Source: Arthonia radiata
Taxonomy: Eukaryota > Ascomycota > Arthoniomycetes > Arthoniales > Arthoniaceae
DNA length: 64,000 nt
NCBI GenBank assembly: GCA_002989075.1
Contig: PSQN01000016.1
Coordinates: forward strand, 2,992,336 to 3,056,335
Direction of reading: 5' to 3'
In this document: positions 1 through 10,718 of the stretch, in pieces
Layout of the letters: each line of letters begins with the position of its first letter
Numbering within the stretch: position 1 is the stretch's first letter
Notes under the pieces: model-generated
The model's input: only the letters and a program-made list of their open reading frames with translations
What the model was told of the DNA's origin: nothing
Database searches by the model: none
Translations under genes and position numbers: made by a program

Positions 1-661
1 TCTGGTCCAGATAATGGTCGCATATCCCCAAGTTCCAACGTAGTTCCTTGCTGTTCTTGCGGTCCACCTCACCTTCAAAATACTTTAGAGTGTCAAGCCG
101 GAAGAGGAGTGATCCATCGCGGGCAGCTGTTCGCAAACCGTATCTGTACCCGGCGGTCGCCATAAATCGCTCGGATATGATGTCCAGCACAGGCACAGGT
201 TCCCCGTATGCACTTCCTAAGCGCACCGCTCGCGTCGCCAGCTGTACCTCGGAGAAATGCGAGTATGCTAAGCTATTGCTGAACGTAACCGACCCGCTGT
301 TCCGATCCCGTGTTTCACATCGGAGGGGTGCGGATCGAAGATGCCAAGTACGACAAGTGAAGCATAGGATATTGTCAGGGAGCTGAACGTCCAGCATTTG
401 GAGGAACTTAAAGTGTTCATCGGAATCTTCTCGCAACGCCTGATAAGCTGATGTCCCGAGCATGACGGCGAAAAACCGGCAGGAAAGCGCCAGGGAGGCC
501 TGCGATGATAGCGGTAATGACTCTGCGATTGATAGCCATAGCTCTGGTGGTAGTAGTGATAGATTTCCCGGTCTCAACGTAGGGGTTACCAATCGTCTCG
601 GCCCAAGGAAGCCGGATAGCCAAGGCAAGCAGCCGTGCCATAATTTCCTGGGCTTCAACAT
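1..661 (-). CDS. F-box domain protein, 5' part; 3' end lies outside the window
   Basis: Reading down from an ATG at 659-661, the frame stays open to the left edge (about 220 residues visible). An F-box-like segment lies at roughly residues 37-65 (LLPPELWLSIAESLP, then QASLALSCRFF). It is followed by the Leu/Asp-rich linker and LPDNILCFTCRTWH pattern common in fungal F-box proteins, where cysteines and histidine often form a small metal site. F-box proteins usually link substrates to SCF ubiquitin ligases through Skp1; the substrate here is unknown. The start is uncertain, because a second frame is also open over 417-641 and the first 30 codons overlap an imperfect tandem duplication, so an upstream exon is possible. 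The family call rests on motif pattern only. Confidence 0.6.
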   Translation of the reverse strand, partial: MLKPRKLWHGCLPWLSGFLGPRRLVTPTLRPGNLSLLPPELWLSIAESLPLSSQASLALSCRFFAVMLGTSAYQALREDSDEHFKFLQMLDVQLPDNILCFTCRTWHLRSAPLRCETRDRNSGSVTFSNSLAYSHFSEVQLATRAVRLGSAYGEPVPVLDIISERFMATAGYRYGLRTAARDGSLLFRLDTLKYFEGEVDRKNSKELRWNLGICDHYLDQ

Positions 662-725
662 ATGGGAGACCGATGTTCTCGGCCTGAGAGAGCCGAAGAC
701 CAAGGAAGGCGACCGTTTGCAGAAG
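572..725. repeat. imperfect tandem duplication, unit about 80 bp, two copies
   Basis: The stretch near 572-640 resembles the stretch near 654-722. Both carry CTCAAC/CTTCAAC, a TCTCGGCC core, GCCGAAG/GCCGGA and CCAAGG in the same order. In one minus frame this gives two similar peptides (AENIGLPYVEAQ and AETIGNPYVETGK). It overlaps the 5' end of the F-box gene and makes its start ambiguous. Confidence 0.5.
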
Positions 726-877
726 CTGTTTGTGACGGCGCGCTGTAAGAGAGAGAGAGCTTAAGGGTCGAATGCTCGTGGATGGGAGGTAAAGAGGTTA
801 CGGGTTTTCATATGGACAAAAGACGACAGGACAATAGTATTTAGGATTCGTACGCCGAGTATGTCTAGCTTACCACT

Positions 878-1350
878 CTACATCTTAGCAGGCCATTTCT
901 GACGTCTGTATGATGTCAAGGCCCGCACTCCCTTCTGGCGCTCTTTCTCTTCCGTGAACTTCGCGTCTGTTTCCTTGCACATTTTCGTTTCAGTGTATTC
1001 GTCCTCCGTTGATCTCTGCGCTCGTTTTATAACAAGTTTCCGCTCTCGTGGACTCAATGTATACGTCCTCCGCTATGGGCTCAATTTCTTCGTCCTCCGT
1101 TGAACCTTGCATTCGGTTTCCTCCATATTTCTGCTCTCGCAAACTCATTAGAAAAAGGAAGATGCGGGATAAGTTTGCAAGGAGGGTGGAGAGTGAGAAG
1201 AGGGTGAAGATGAGCGCTGAAGGGTATGTCGAGTGGATGCGCAGGGGGGCGGTAAAGAAGCGGGTAGACAGGCAGGTGATGGATGCGATGACTCGATGAG
1301 AGTTACTGAGCGCTTGAATGAGTGGAGGCTCGGCAGATGGCTACGAGCCC
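878..1350 (-). pseudogene. possible decayed small ORF with internal repeats
   Basis: Two minus frames look protein-like but do not join. One runs down from about 1345 through a hydrophobic stretch (ALIFTLFSLSTLLANL), then MSLREQ at 1148, to a stop at 990. The other is open over about 878-1020 (STEDEYTETKMCKETDAKF) and starts with the same STEDE peptide that occurs in the first frame. The shared peptide comes from repeats of a CGTCCTCCGTTGA word at about 1000, 1064 and 1094. No splice pair that I can see joins the frames. This may be a broken gene or simply repeat-rich non-coding DNA. The rest of 662-1717 shows nothing I can support. Confidence 0.2.
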
Positions 1351-1717
1351 TCAGCCATTACTTCGCTCTTAGTTTTCACAGTACCAGCTAGTGACATGTC
1401 GATCACATGTTTTCTTTTTCCATCGGGCAAAGTTAATGATCGTGAGGGAGTTGCTAATGTCAGAGCTCGCAATTGTACAACAGCCGACCAAAGACTCGAC
1501 GTCCTGGGACTGAGCTGAGCTTCACACTCAGGGACATCCCGTTTGGCGCATATTTCATGCTTCTTACACCTCGAAACCGGCAGTAAGAATGGGACAGCTC
1601 CTCTTCGGGCCTACAAGCGCCAAAGTCAGTATCAACATGTACCACCATATCCAGTGCAACTCACACCACGCCATGTCCAGGTTTCAACCATGCCCGTCAG
1701 TTCCTTCCTGTTCCTCC

Positions 1718-2271
1718 TCATCCGTCAAAATGCCCATTGAGAGGAAACGCGGACTTGCACGACCGCGCTGCTTCAGGAGACCCCGTATCTTCAACGGCGC
1801 ACTTCCCGTGAGTAGAGTAGTCGCCGTCGCCGTACGCAAAGGTGAAACTCGGGTCACCAGTATCGTAGTCCACGCTCTTAACGGTCAGCACCCACGGAAG
1901 GAAGCTGTCTTTAATAACGTAGGGAATGCCGCAGTCGCTGCTCGAGATATCCTGATTACACGTTAACGCCCGTGCTTTCGCAGCATGTGATGAATGATAG
2001 GACTTACGTATTTGCCCTTGAGGTTGCATCCCTCATCGAAGATGTAGAACGAATGGGAGTGACCATAGCCACCAGAGATGCCCCCGCTGCTGCCAGTAGG
2101 AATATCGACTTCGCTTGTATACATGCTGAAGGTCCAGTCGCCTGCGCCCTGGAACGCGCAGAGGTTGTCTGTGCCGGGGTCTTCGAGGCTCTTGGCGAGC
2201 AGGCAATCAGCGTTGCCTACTGAAGCGGTCGTGGCTAATGCGAGGGCGAACAAGGCTCCCTTCGGACTCAT
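1718..2271 (-). CDS. small secreted cysteine-containing protein, two exons (effector-like)
   Basis: Exon 1 is 2271-2008 and exon 2 is 1951-1718, with a 56-nt intron (GTAAGT donor, CAG acceptor) in phase 0. The product has 165 residues. It begins with a clear signal peptide (MSPKGALFALALATTASVGNA). The mature part has six cysteines, an even number suited to three disulphides, and a Gly/Ser/His patch (GSSGGISGGYGHSHS). I see no known catalytic domain. Size, secretion signal and cysteine count fit the broad class of fungal small secreted proteins, many of which are candidate effectors; that role is inference only. The C-terminal end depends on the absence of a second intron. Upstream 2272-3656 holds open frames with no support. 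Confidence 0.65.
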
Positions 2272-3656
2272 GATGTGTGATGGAAAGGAGATGATGAAAG
2301 AGTATGCAACTTTATTCAGATTGAGCGTGCTGTATGTATTGTGGACAGGGATTGCTAGGATAACTGGGAATAGGATGGTGGAAGGAGTATGGAAACCAGA
2401 GGAGAAGCTCTCCTCTTATATTTGCGTACGGACAATCGGCATGCTTCGATTCTTGTCGTGGGAAAATTGGTGTGACCCCCAAACGCATGCGTTGAAGCGC
2501 ATTACGTGCTTGTGGGATGCATGTCACTGACAGTGACTGTATTGTTTGCCTGTAGAACTTTGTGCCCTTTCGATTGACGCAGTCTATGATCCAACGATGA
2601 TTGAAGGACGTGGTAGTACCTGAAGGTGTAGGCAAGTGAAGTCCCGAATCGAGTGACCACAAGAGTGTGAAACCTTTGCCTGATCGCTTAAATCTATTCG
2701 TTTTGCGGCTATGAAACAGGCAGGCAATGCTCACCTACATAGTAGCGACCAAATCAGTGAGGCTTGGCCGACCATCACCTCTTATTGATGTGCCCGCAGT
2801 CATGCAAGGCGCACCTCCCACCCTTGTGTAGGGGTACATACGTGTGAGACCACCTCAGATACGTAAGCTGTCCATCAAGATCAACAAGATCTCCATGAAG
2901 ACCGTCATGTGTTCACGCTTCTAACACAGATGGAGCGAGTATCGTTTCCGAAAATGGACATCTCACGTCACTGACGCCGGAACCCGCACACGCGGCCTCG
3001 TGAATCACTTTCATGTTGCATACAGCAAAGTATTCCACAGCATGAAAGGCTGAGATGTTCTCTTGCAGCGGTGGATGAAAGAGCCATAGCCTGACCAACG
3101 GGCTTACGAGTGGATCGTGTGCCACATCCCCACCCGTCCACCTGAAACACGACAGGAGTTTTTTGGGACAATGTCCAACGACCTGCAGACGCGAATGTCA
3201 AATGCTGTTGTATCTTGAGTGTAATGTAGTTGCATTTGTACGTACTGCTCTTAGCAGCTCTTTCATTCATACATTCTCGGACGAGCTGGCTGTGGATTGA
3301 AGAAGCATACGAGGATTTGGCTCCAAATACCCGTTTGGCATTCCATTGCCTGTGTTATTATGTATTACATTTGCTATGTCACTAGACCCCGAAGAGGATG
3401 TCAAAGACTTGTAGAGCTGTAAACCAAGACACAGCAGCCGGATATTGAGCAGACGCTGCATCACGGAGGCAAACGTCGGAGGCCGTCATGACTCCTTGCC
3501 CATCTAAAACACAGAGAACGTGCTCACTCCATTTGCGCCCGCTAGAGGGCATCATCAGGAGCTACGATAAATACGACCGCCTTTATTAAGTTAGAGACGA
3601 TGCAATTCCAGTTTCAGTTGTCAGTTGAGGGGCGCCGTCCTGAACACTTTCCAATG
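2272..3656. other. intergenic; no supported gene
   Basis: The longest open frame (2312-2734, minus) reads through what should be the 5' region of the small secreted gene and has no recognisable domain or protein-like composition. Other frames are short and overlap on both strands. I see no tRNA or repeat here. Confidence 0.5.
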
Positions 3657-5700
3657 TCAAGAGCCGCTACTACGCCTGCTCGAGGTCATTGCTTCAACCT
3701 GCTTCTCCATTTCGTCAAAGCCTTCAAGCGCTTCACCGTACTTTTCAAAGACGCCTTTACGATATCCCTGATCTACCTTCTTGATGAAGGCCGACTCTTG
3801 CCAGCGATCGCCAATCATTTGCTCGAATGTCTCGGTGTCGCGTCCACCTCTGATCTCGCCATCTGTACCCTTGACATGAATCTTGCGTTCGATAGCCCAG
3901 ACCGCCTTGTGTGCTGAGCCAAGGGCGCAAGCATTACCGCCGAGCTCCAGCTTATAGACACCTTCCGCACCTCCCAGCACTTCTCCACATATCTGGGCAA
4001 TGGCTGGGTTCGAAGAGCCTCCACCTACCAGGTAGACGCGTCGTGGCTGTGCAGGTAACGTTTGCTTCGTATCTGGGTGCTCTTGCTCAGAAACTAGATT
4101 GTGAGCTCGCAGGCGCATGGACAGAAATTGCGACTCGACAATGCTGCGTGCATGATCATGGGGCACGTTCCAAAATGTGCCGCTCGGGTCGTTGTCAGAG
4201 TCAGAATGGTACTCGAGAAACTGCTTGCTCCTTGGATCGTAGGTGAACGTCCAGTGACCATTTGGGATGTTGGGTACGATTTCCTGACGAGGAAAATACA
4301 GGCCCATCTTGTACGGATTTTGAGGCCTCGATGCGCCAAGCGAAGGCGTCGACAGCGCCCTAGTGTTGAAGGATTCCCAACTGCCCGGCTTGCACGGTGC
4401 CGTGGAGCTGACAGACGACGGGTACATTGCGTCAAATTTATTCATCTTGTCTCGCACTTCTTCCCGGGCCAGCCCGCCATTTTTGTAGCAGAGCATGAAC
4501 ATGTAGAGTCCAGCGGTGGTGGGGTGGTTCATGAAGTGATAGGCAGGATCAGGTCGGTACTCCGGTGTAGACATGAGAAACGTGGAAGAGGTGCCCAGGG
4601 ACACGATGGCATCGTTAGGCCTCAGCGGCAGTGACAGAATCGTTGATGGATTGTCGCCAGTGCACGGTGAGACCCGGCAGTCTAAATTAAAGCCATACCT
4701 TTCGACGTAGTATCGAGACACATGGCCATGGCTACCGCCTCCATCTTCCTCGATGGAACCGAGTTTTGTCTTTAGATCGTTGACGCCCTGCTGGCCACCA
4801 GCAGCTAACGCTAGCAAATCGTCGTTCCAATCGCCCTTCTTGATCTCGTATAGATTCATACCGCAAACGTCACTAATGTCGATGTTCGCAACTCTACCCA
4901 GGAAGATTGATGCAATGAAGGAAGATACGAGCGAGATGCGTGCTGTGTTGGCGTAGTGCTCAGGACACTTCTCGCGAAACCGCATGATCTGTGGGCCGCT
5001 GAAACGATGATGTGCTTTGGAGCCGGTGATCTTAGCAAGCTCCTGGGCGCTACCGAGGCAGGCGTCGAAGCGGTCACATTGTTTTTGCGTGCTGGCATCC
5101 TGCCTGCGAGCCGTTGGTCAACCACATTGACTCATTGGCGGATAAGGCGAGGGTTGTGCGACCTACCAGTTCGGGGAGTCTGGGTGAGCGAACGCGCTGT
5201 TGCCATGCTCATACAGCTGCTCATGTAACGACTTGTCACCGTGAAGGTCGCTGAGCAGACGCTCGGCATCGTGAGACCAGAACATCACACCGTGCTGCAT
5301 CCCAGCACCTGAGAGGCCTTTGACGCGGGAGAAGTCGCAGCCATTGCCCTTCAGACGTGATAGGACGAGATCGACTGCCTCGAGCCACATCTCGACGGGG
5401 GCATAAACCTCGCCCTCAGCATCATTGGTAAGCACTCCTTTGTTGAGGCCATAGCGCGAGCCAAAGTCCGCGTCGAAGTCGACCTGCATCCATCTTGTGA
5501 GCATGTTGATTCTTTGAGCTTGGTGCGGAAATGTGTAGTCGCACCTTCGCTTCGAAGGCTAGATCGAGAGAGCTCGTTATAGCAACGCCTGGGGTGCGGT
5601 CAATACTTCGCTGACGTTTTCTGCGATGAAATGATCAGGTGAACTGACCTTTCAAAGCCTGTGTTGACAGGTCAAAGCCAAGATACAAGTTTTCGGCCAT
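3657..5700 (-). CDS. XKS1: D-xylulose kinase (xylulokinase)
   Basis: Four exons: 5700-5649, 5588-5545, 5483-5167 and 5103-3657, with introns of 60, 61 and 63 nt in matching phases. The product is about 619 residues. It would phosphorylate D-xylulose to xylulose 5-phosphate with ATP in the cytosol, feeding pentose catabolism into the pentose phosphate pathway. The N-terminus has the FGGY-kinase nucleotide loop ([14 protein letters not shown]), followed by [11 protein letters not shown]. Further on are [25 protein letters not shown] and the C-terminal lobe motif [22 protein letters not shown], with [13 protein letters not shown] near the end. The start is fixed by the conserved [14 protein letters not shown] opening. 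Length is slightly above the usual 570-600 residues for the fungal family. Confidence 0.95.
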
Positions 5701-5749
5701 TGTTTGTCGTCTTGTAGGCGAGACAGGTTGACAGGAGATTATTCAAGGG

Positions 5750-5845
5750 TGGGGAACATCTCGACAGTAATCTGCATGACCCGAAATTTACATCATCCCG
5801 CGGGGTCCCGCAAGTCACTCAAGCGATAAGCCACGTGTGTGGAGG
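5750..5845. promoter_or_regulatory. cluster of three CreA/Mig1-type motifs upstream of xylulokinase
   Basis: Three matches to the carbon-catabolite repressor motif SYGGRG lie 50-145 bp upstream of the xylulokinase ATG: GTGGGG at 5750-5755, GCGGGG at 5801-5806 and GTGGAG at 5840-5845. Carbon repression of pentose catabolic genes by CreA is known in moulds. The motif is short, so each site alone is weak; the cluster next to this gene is what makes it plausible. The rest of 5846-6280 shows nothing I can name. Confidence 0.35.
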
Positions 5846-6280
5846 GGAGCGCGAGGGTCTCAACAAAAAGATGTCATTGCCGCTTCGCGTAATGGAGGAG
5901 CCAGCTGGCAATACTGATAAAGGCGGTGTGTGGGGCGCGACGACCCGAACCGATTCGTACGATAGCATCATTCGTTGATGACCGCGATGCGGAGCGCACG
6001 AGCGAGCGCCTTGCCTTCGAATTCGCTCCAGATTAGAATGATGGTGGATAGAAGTGGAGCAAAGTTTCGTAAAAGTGTGGACGAGAGCGCTAAGCCTTGT
6101 CGTCCAGGGTGGGATGGACGGCGTTCAAAGTTCGGGCGCCTTAGCCAGAAGCGTCGCATGCCGAGCTTAGCTCTACCGAGGCCGGTGGCCTAGCCGGTCT
6201 CACCCAGATGGGCACAGTTGAAGATGATCTTCGTAAAGCGAGCGCGGTCGAGGAATCCGACAAATTAGATTCATCCCAGC

Positions 6281-7269
6281 ATGGAGCAGAATACGGAGAC
6301 GTCTCAAGAGCCGTTTACGGCCACTGAAAGCTGGTACACAGCCGACGACGGTAAGAAACTCTACGCAAAGACATGGAGTGTAAGTGTAAACCCGTCATAT
6401 ATGGAGAGTAATACTGAGATCTTATGCAGCCAGCCGGCCCATTGAAGGCCAGAATAGTCTTCGTGCATGGTTTCAGTGATCATTGCAACAACTATGGCGC
6501 CTTCTATGGTACGCTTGCATCTAATGGTATTGAGGTATGCGCCTGGGACCAACGAGGATGGGGACAGTCGGTCCAGGCGCCCAAAGAAAAGGGTCAGAGC
6601 GGAGGCACGCAGCGCGTCATGGACGACATCACTGGCTTCATCAAGACACAGCTCCCATCGCCAGCACCGCTGTTTCTCATGGGTCACTCGATGGGCGGCG
6701 GTCAGGTTCTCACATACGCTGCCCTCAGCCCGGCTGAAGTCCGCAAGGAGATCAGAGGCTATCTGATTGAAGCGCCGCTCATTCAGATCGCGCCACGAAC
6801 AGCGCCTTGGAAAGTGACGGAGTTCGCTGGGCGCTTAGCTATGAAAGCCTTTCCAAATAGGCAGATGGTCCAAAAAGTCAATGCAGACCTCCTATCGCAC
6901 GATCCCAGTGTCAACAAGGAGTACAAAGACGATCCGTTGTGCCACAACACTGGCACTTTGGAAGGTCTAGCTGGCATGTTGGACCGCGGCAATAACCTTC
7001 ACAGCGGCAAGGTCATGCCAAAGGAAGACGCCAAGTCACCAGGCGAGCAAGGCATGCTCATTTTGTCTGGGAGTGAAGATGAGGTAGTCGATCCCGCGGC
7101 GATTCGCAGCTTCGTCGATCGATTCCAGTGGACAGACAAGCAGTTCAACGAGTACAAGGGCTGGTTCCACGTCCTGCACCGGGAGTCCACAGAGGGGGCT
7201 GACCAAATGCCGAGGGATGTGATGGATTGGATCCTGAAAAGAGCGGGCGACGCCGCATCTTCGACATAA
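6281..7269 (+). CDS. alpha/beta hydrolase, monoacylglycerol lipase-like
   Basis: Exon 1 is 6281-6379 and exon 2 is 6430-7269, with a 50-nt intron in phase 0. The product has 312 residues. This family hydrolyses monoacylglycerols to fatty acid and glycerol; yeast Yju3 is the reference. The sequence shows the oxyanion region (FVHGFSDHCNNY), WDQRGWG, the nucleophile elbow GHSMGG with the active Ser, the acidic residue in SGSEDEVVDP and the His in WFHVLHRE. All triad residues are present and the length is normal (about 300). The N-terminal exon (ESWYTADDGKKLYAKTW) matches the usual opening strand. There is no signal peptide or transmembrane segment, so it is probably cytosolic or peripheral on lipid droplets. 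Substrate specificity is by family only. Confidence 0.88.
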
Positions 7270-7290
7270 ATTTGGATTGAGTAACTTGGA

Positions 7291-8511
7291 TCAAGTTTGA
7301 GATGCCATCTTCTTCCATATAGCCAAGAAGCCGCTGGCAGTGATCATCTCACCGTACTTAGGATGACAAATAGCTTCAAGGGGCTCCTCTGTGTTTTGTG
7401 CTCTATTCGAGACTTCGGCACTCCCGCTTGAACCATCTTCATCATCAATGTTCGCATCCTTTGATGAAGCGGGTTTTGGCCGCACTAATCGAAGGTCCCA
7501 CTGCCTGCCTCCCACGGTCGTTGAACCGAGCTCCACGACCTTGTCCAGAAAAAGTGGAAGCTTTTGTTGACGAACCAGGCGGATGCCTTCGATGATCTGC
7601 GTGATCTGCGGACAAAAGGTTGCCAGGGTTCCATCAGTGATGAGTGAGCTTGCAACAGTCGGTAGCTCTCGGTGGACCATTGGCAAGTCGAGCACAATAG
7701 CGTCTAGAAACTCGTCAATCGAGTCGCGCTGTCTTTGCTGCTCTTCAATGAAGCTGGCGACTGTGCCGACGTGGAAGTCAACATCGTCCGCGTAGAGTCC
7801 GCCCCTGAATCCGTTCACCACTGTCATCGCCTGCTTGCTGTGTGCGGGCGACTTATCAATGGTATGTACGACTGCGGCTCTCCTCTCGCTTGTGCTCGAC
7901 GGGGATTCAAGCATGACATCTTGAGTATGTTGTGAGCTTGTGGTCGCACGTGTTATCCTATTAGCACCATGAATGGCCTTTGCCAAGTGAAGCGTCAACG
8001 ATCCATGTCCCGTGCCGGCTTCGAGTATCTCCAATGGACGTCCATTATCCTCCAAGAAGTCAGCATCTGCATGTAGGTCTAGCAAAGACGCTATTCTTTC
8101 GGCGGCTTCTGGATAAATGGGTGTGACCAATCGTGGCGTGAGAACGATGTACTCGGCCAATGTAGGGCGATGAAGGCGCGCGTTGCGCCCAGCTGTGGAT
8201 GTGATGACATCGCGCGCCTGCTTGCCGATGATGTCGTTGTGCGCAAATGCACCACGATGGGATTCTACTTTTCCATCTCGCTTGAGTGGCTTTGTGAGAT
8301 GCGGAGCGGCGTCTGGATTGTCATCGCGTTTCAAGAGCACGCGATCTCCGACTATAGGGGCGTTAGGCTTCTTAGGGAATGCTGTTCTTCAAATAGGATG
8401 ACTGCGCGCACTTCTGAAGGTACTGACACTCCGGTTAGACGTGTATAGACGTCCTGTGAAACTGCTGTTATTGCTCTGCGCCGTCCATGACCGTCGAGCT
8501 CGTGATAGCAT
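7291..8511 (-). CDS. Trm61-like tRNA (adenine-N1)-methyltransferase, probably mitochondrial
   Basis: The main exon is 8351-7291. A short first exon at 8511-8424 begins with ATG and encodes a Ser/Arg-rich, acid-free leader (MLSRARRSWTAQSNNSSF) typical of mitochondrial import. The 72-nt intron fits in phase, but its exact borders are my choice among several. The protein (about 382 residues) has the SAM-binding motif EILEAGTGHGSLTLHLA, an IVLTPRLVTPIYPEAAE segment, and DAIVLDLP in the catalytic fold, as in the Trm61 family that makes m1A58 in tRNA. An insert after the SAM loop (about residues 165-200) is Ser/Thr-rich. Human TRMT61B is the closest kind of protein I can name. A nuclear partner (Trm6) would not be needed by a mitochondrial form. 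Exon 2 alone is certain to code. Confidence 0.75.
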
Positions 8512-8942
8512 CAGCTGTTATCCAGAACAGCAGATGCCTCAAGGTCTGGTCAAGATTGTCAACAACTATTTGACGTCCTCACTGTGCAGATCACAAGTGT
8601 GAGAGATGGGAGCTGTACTCAGGGGTCCCAGATGCCAAGCTGCCAAGCCCTGTCATCCTCCTGTAGCTCGACGGCGGCAGCGAACTGCGCCTTGGGATTG
8701 ACTTGATGATTTTACGTGAACAGCTACATTAGCTTATTACGCCGCAATTACGGAGCACGATACGCTTACTACCCAGTGCGCATCGATTCAATAAACTTCC
8801 AGCTCAATCTACCCATTCCGCAACCACATCGAGTCGCAGCTGCCCTCCCCATTTCACTCTGCTCTGCGTGGCACATGTTGCCTCTCCGTCCGCCGTTCGT
8901 TCTTCATTGCAGACTTAGGTCACACGCTCCCAGAGTGATACG
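8512..8942. other. divergent promoter region
   Basis: About 430 bp between the oppositely oriented Trm61-like and DCR2-like genes. It holds no open frame I can support and no repeat, and presumably contains both promoters. Confidence 0.5.
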
Positions 8943-10718
8943 ATGACCAGGAGGATTGTGAGTCGCACAAAGGTTCAACTTCCTTGTGGCGCATATAGCG
9001 GGTCCCGCTAACCATCCCTCTCCAGGTCCGCTCTTCAGTCCAGGTCGGCATCCTTGCCTTAGTCGTCTTCCTCTTCATCTTGTTTCTCGACAACCAATTT
9101 CGTGTACTACCTCAGAGCATACACGAACACCTTCCGGCGCATCACGAGGGTCTAGTCATCACAGATATCACAGTCAAGACCTGCTCGTCAGTAAACCCGT
9201 TTTCGAGCTGCAAATTAAATCAGGATGAGTGGCATCGGGTGGAGAAGGACCTGTACCTGGACTCAGGCTGGGTCTCGCAGGCCTACGTGCACGTCAAGCG
9301 GAGAAAAGAGGAAGAGCTGCAGTCAACAGACAAGATCGTCGTCAATATCAAGTGTGGCCGCTTAGATCCGGCCGTGGGCGAGAAGAACAAGGGTAACGAG
9401 AAATGGGAGTCGAGACCGGCAGGAATCTGGATTCTGAGATCAGACAAGCGTCATGAGAGCGATTCAAACGAGGCCATCACTGCTGTTGATGTTCTCTTTG
9501 GGCCCGATGCTGCCGAAGCAAGGCTAGGATGGAAGATAAGAGACACGCCTCTGTTGCTGGATTCGGGTCAAGACGGTCATGAAGTTCATCTGACCATACG
9601 AAGTGGTCGGCTGCAGAAGATCGACCGGCCAGTGCCCCGGATACGAAAGGATGGAAGATTTAAGATCCTACAATTGGCAGATCTGCACCTCTCCACCGGC
9701 CTTGGTCACTGTCGTGATGCAGAACCTGCGGAACACAACGGTGGACAATGCGACGCTGACCCTCGGACGCTTGCATTTGTCCATCGCATCCTGGATGATG
9801 AGGAACCTGATCTTGTTGTGCTGAGTGGAGATCAGGTGAATGGCGATACCTCACCGGATCCTCAGACACCGATTTTCAAATTCGCGGAGCTTTTGGTGAA
9901 GCGCAAGAATCCGATACCATACGCGGCTATCTTCGGTAACCACGATGATGAGTCGACGCTGCCGAGGAGTGCGCAGATGACGCTTCTAGAGAGCTTGCCG
10001 TACTCGTTGTCGGAGGCTGGACCTGCGACTGTGGACGGTGTGGGCAACTACGTTGTTGAAGTACTGGCATCAGGCACATCGCATCACTCAGCTCTGTCTC
10101 TCTATTTCTTCGACACGCACTCCTACTCGCCTGACGAGCAGAGATACCGAGGCTACGACTGGCTGAAGGACAGCCAGATAAGCTGGTTCAAAGAGACCAG
10201 CCAAGCGAACAAGCGGAAGCACAAGCAATACACAAAGATCCATCTCGACATGGCCTTCATTCACATCCCGCTGCCGGAGTACAGGGACGAAGATAGCCTT
10301 CAGGTCGGCGAGTGGCGGGAGCAGCCCACTGCGCCAGGCTTCAACAGCGGCTTCAAGGACGCGCTGGTAGAGGAGGACGTCAAAGTTGTGAGCTGTGGCC
10401 AGTACGTTACTTTACCCGCAGTTCTGACTACATACGATATGCTGACATGTGCTTCAAAGCGACCACGTAAACGACTACTGCGCCCTGCCCAAAGCCGCAG
10501 TCGAAGGTACTGAAGCTGGCCTTTGGATGTGCTACGGCGGTGGTGCCGGCTTTGGCGGCTACGCTGGCTACGGCGGCTATCATCGCCGCGTCCGTCTCTT
10601 CGAAGTCGACACCAACACAGCTAAGATCACGACGTGGAAACGATTAGAGTACGGTGACCTGAACAAGAAGCTTGACGAACAGATACTCGTCAGCGGGGGC
10701 AGAGTCGTGTCAAGCTGA
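8943..10718 (+). CDS. DCR2: DCR2-like calcineurin-type phosphoesterase, membrane anchored
   Basis: Three exons: 8943-8957, 9026-10401 and 10460-10718 (phases agree), 549 residues. A single hydrophobic segment (VGILALVVFLFILFL, residues about 10-25) follows a basic N-terminus, giving a type II membrane topology. The metallophosphatase motifs appear in order: LQLADLHLS (D-x-H), VVLSGDQVNGD (GD-x), IFGNHDD (GNHD), AFIHIPLPEY, and finally the GHDHVNDYC motif, whose His-Asp-His is completed across the second intron. That junction confirms the splice. Yeast Dcr2 affects the G1/S transition and dephosphorylates Ire1 in the unfolded-protein response; the role here is inferred from family membership. 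The C-terminus has a short Gly/Tyr-rich stretch (GGGAGFGGYAGYGGYH) before the final domain strand. Confidence 0.9.

Noticed and set aside
2312-2734. 140-codon minus frame upstream of the small secreted gene
   Set aside because: It covers the expected 5' region of that gene, has no domain and its composition looks random.
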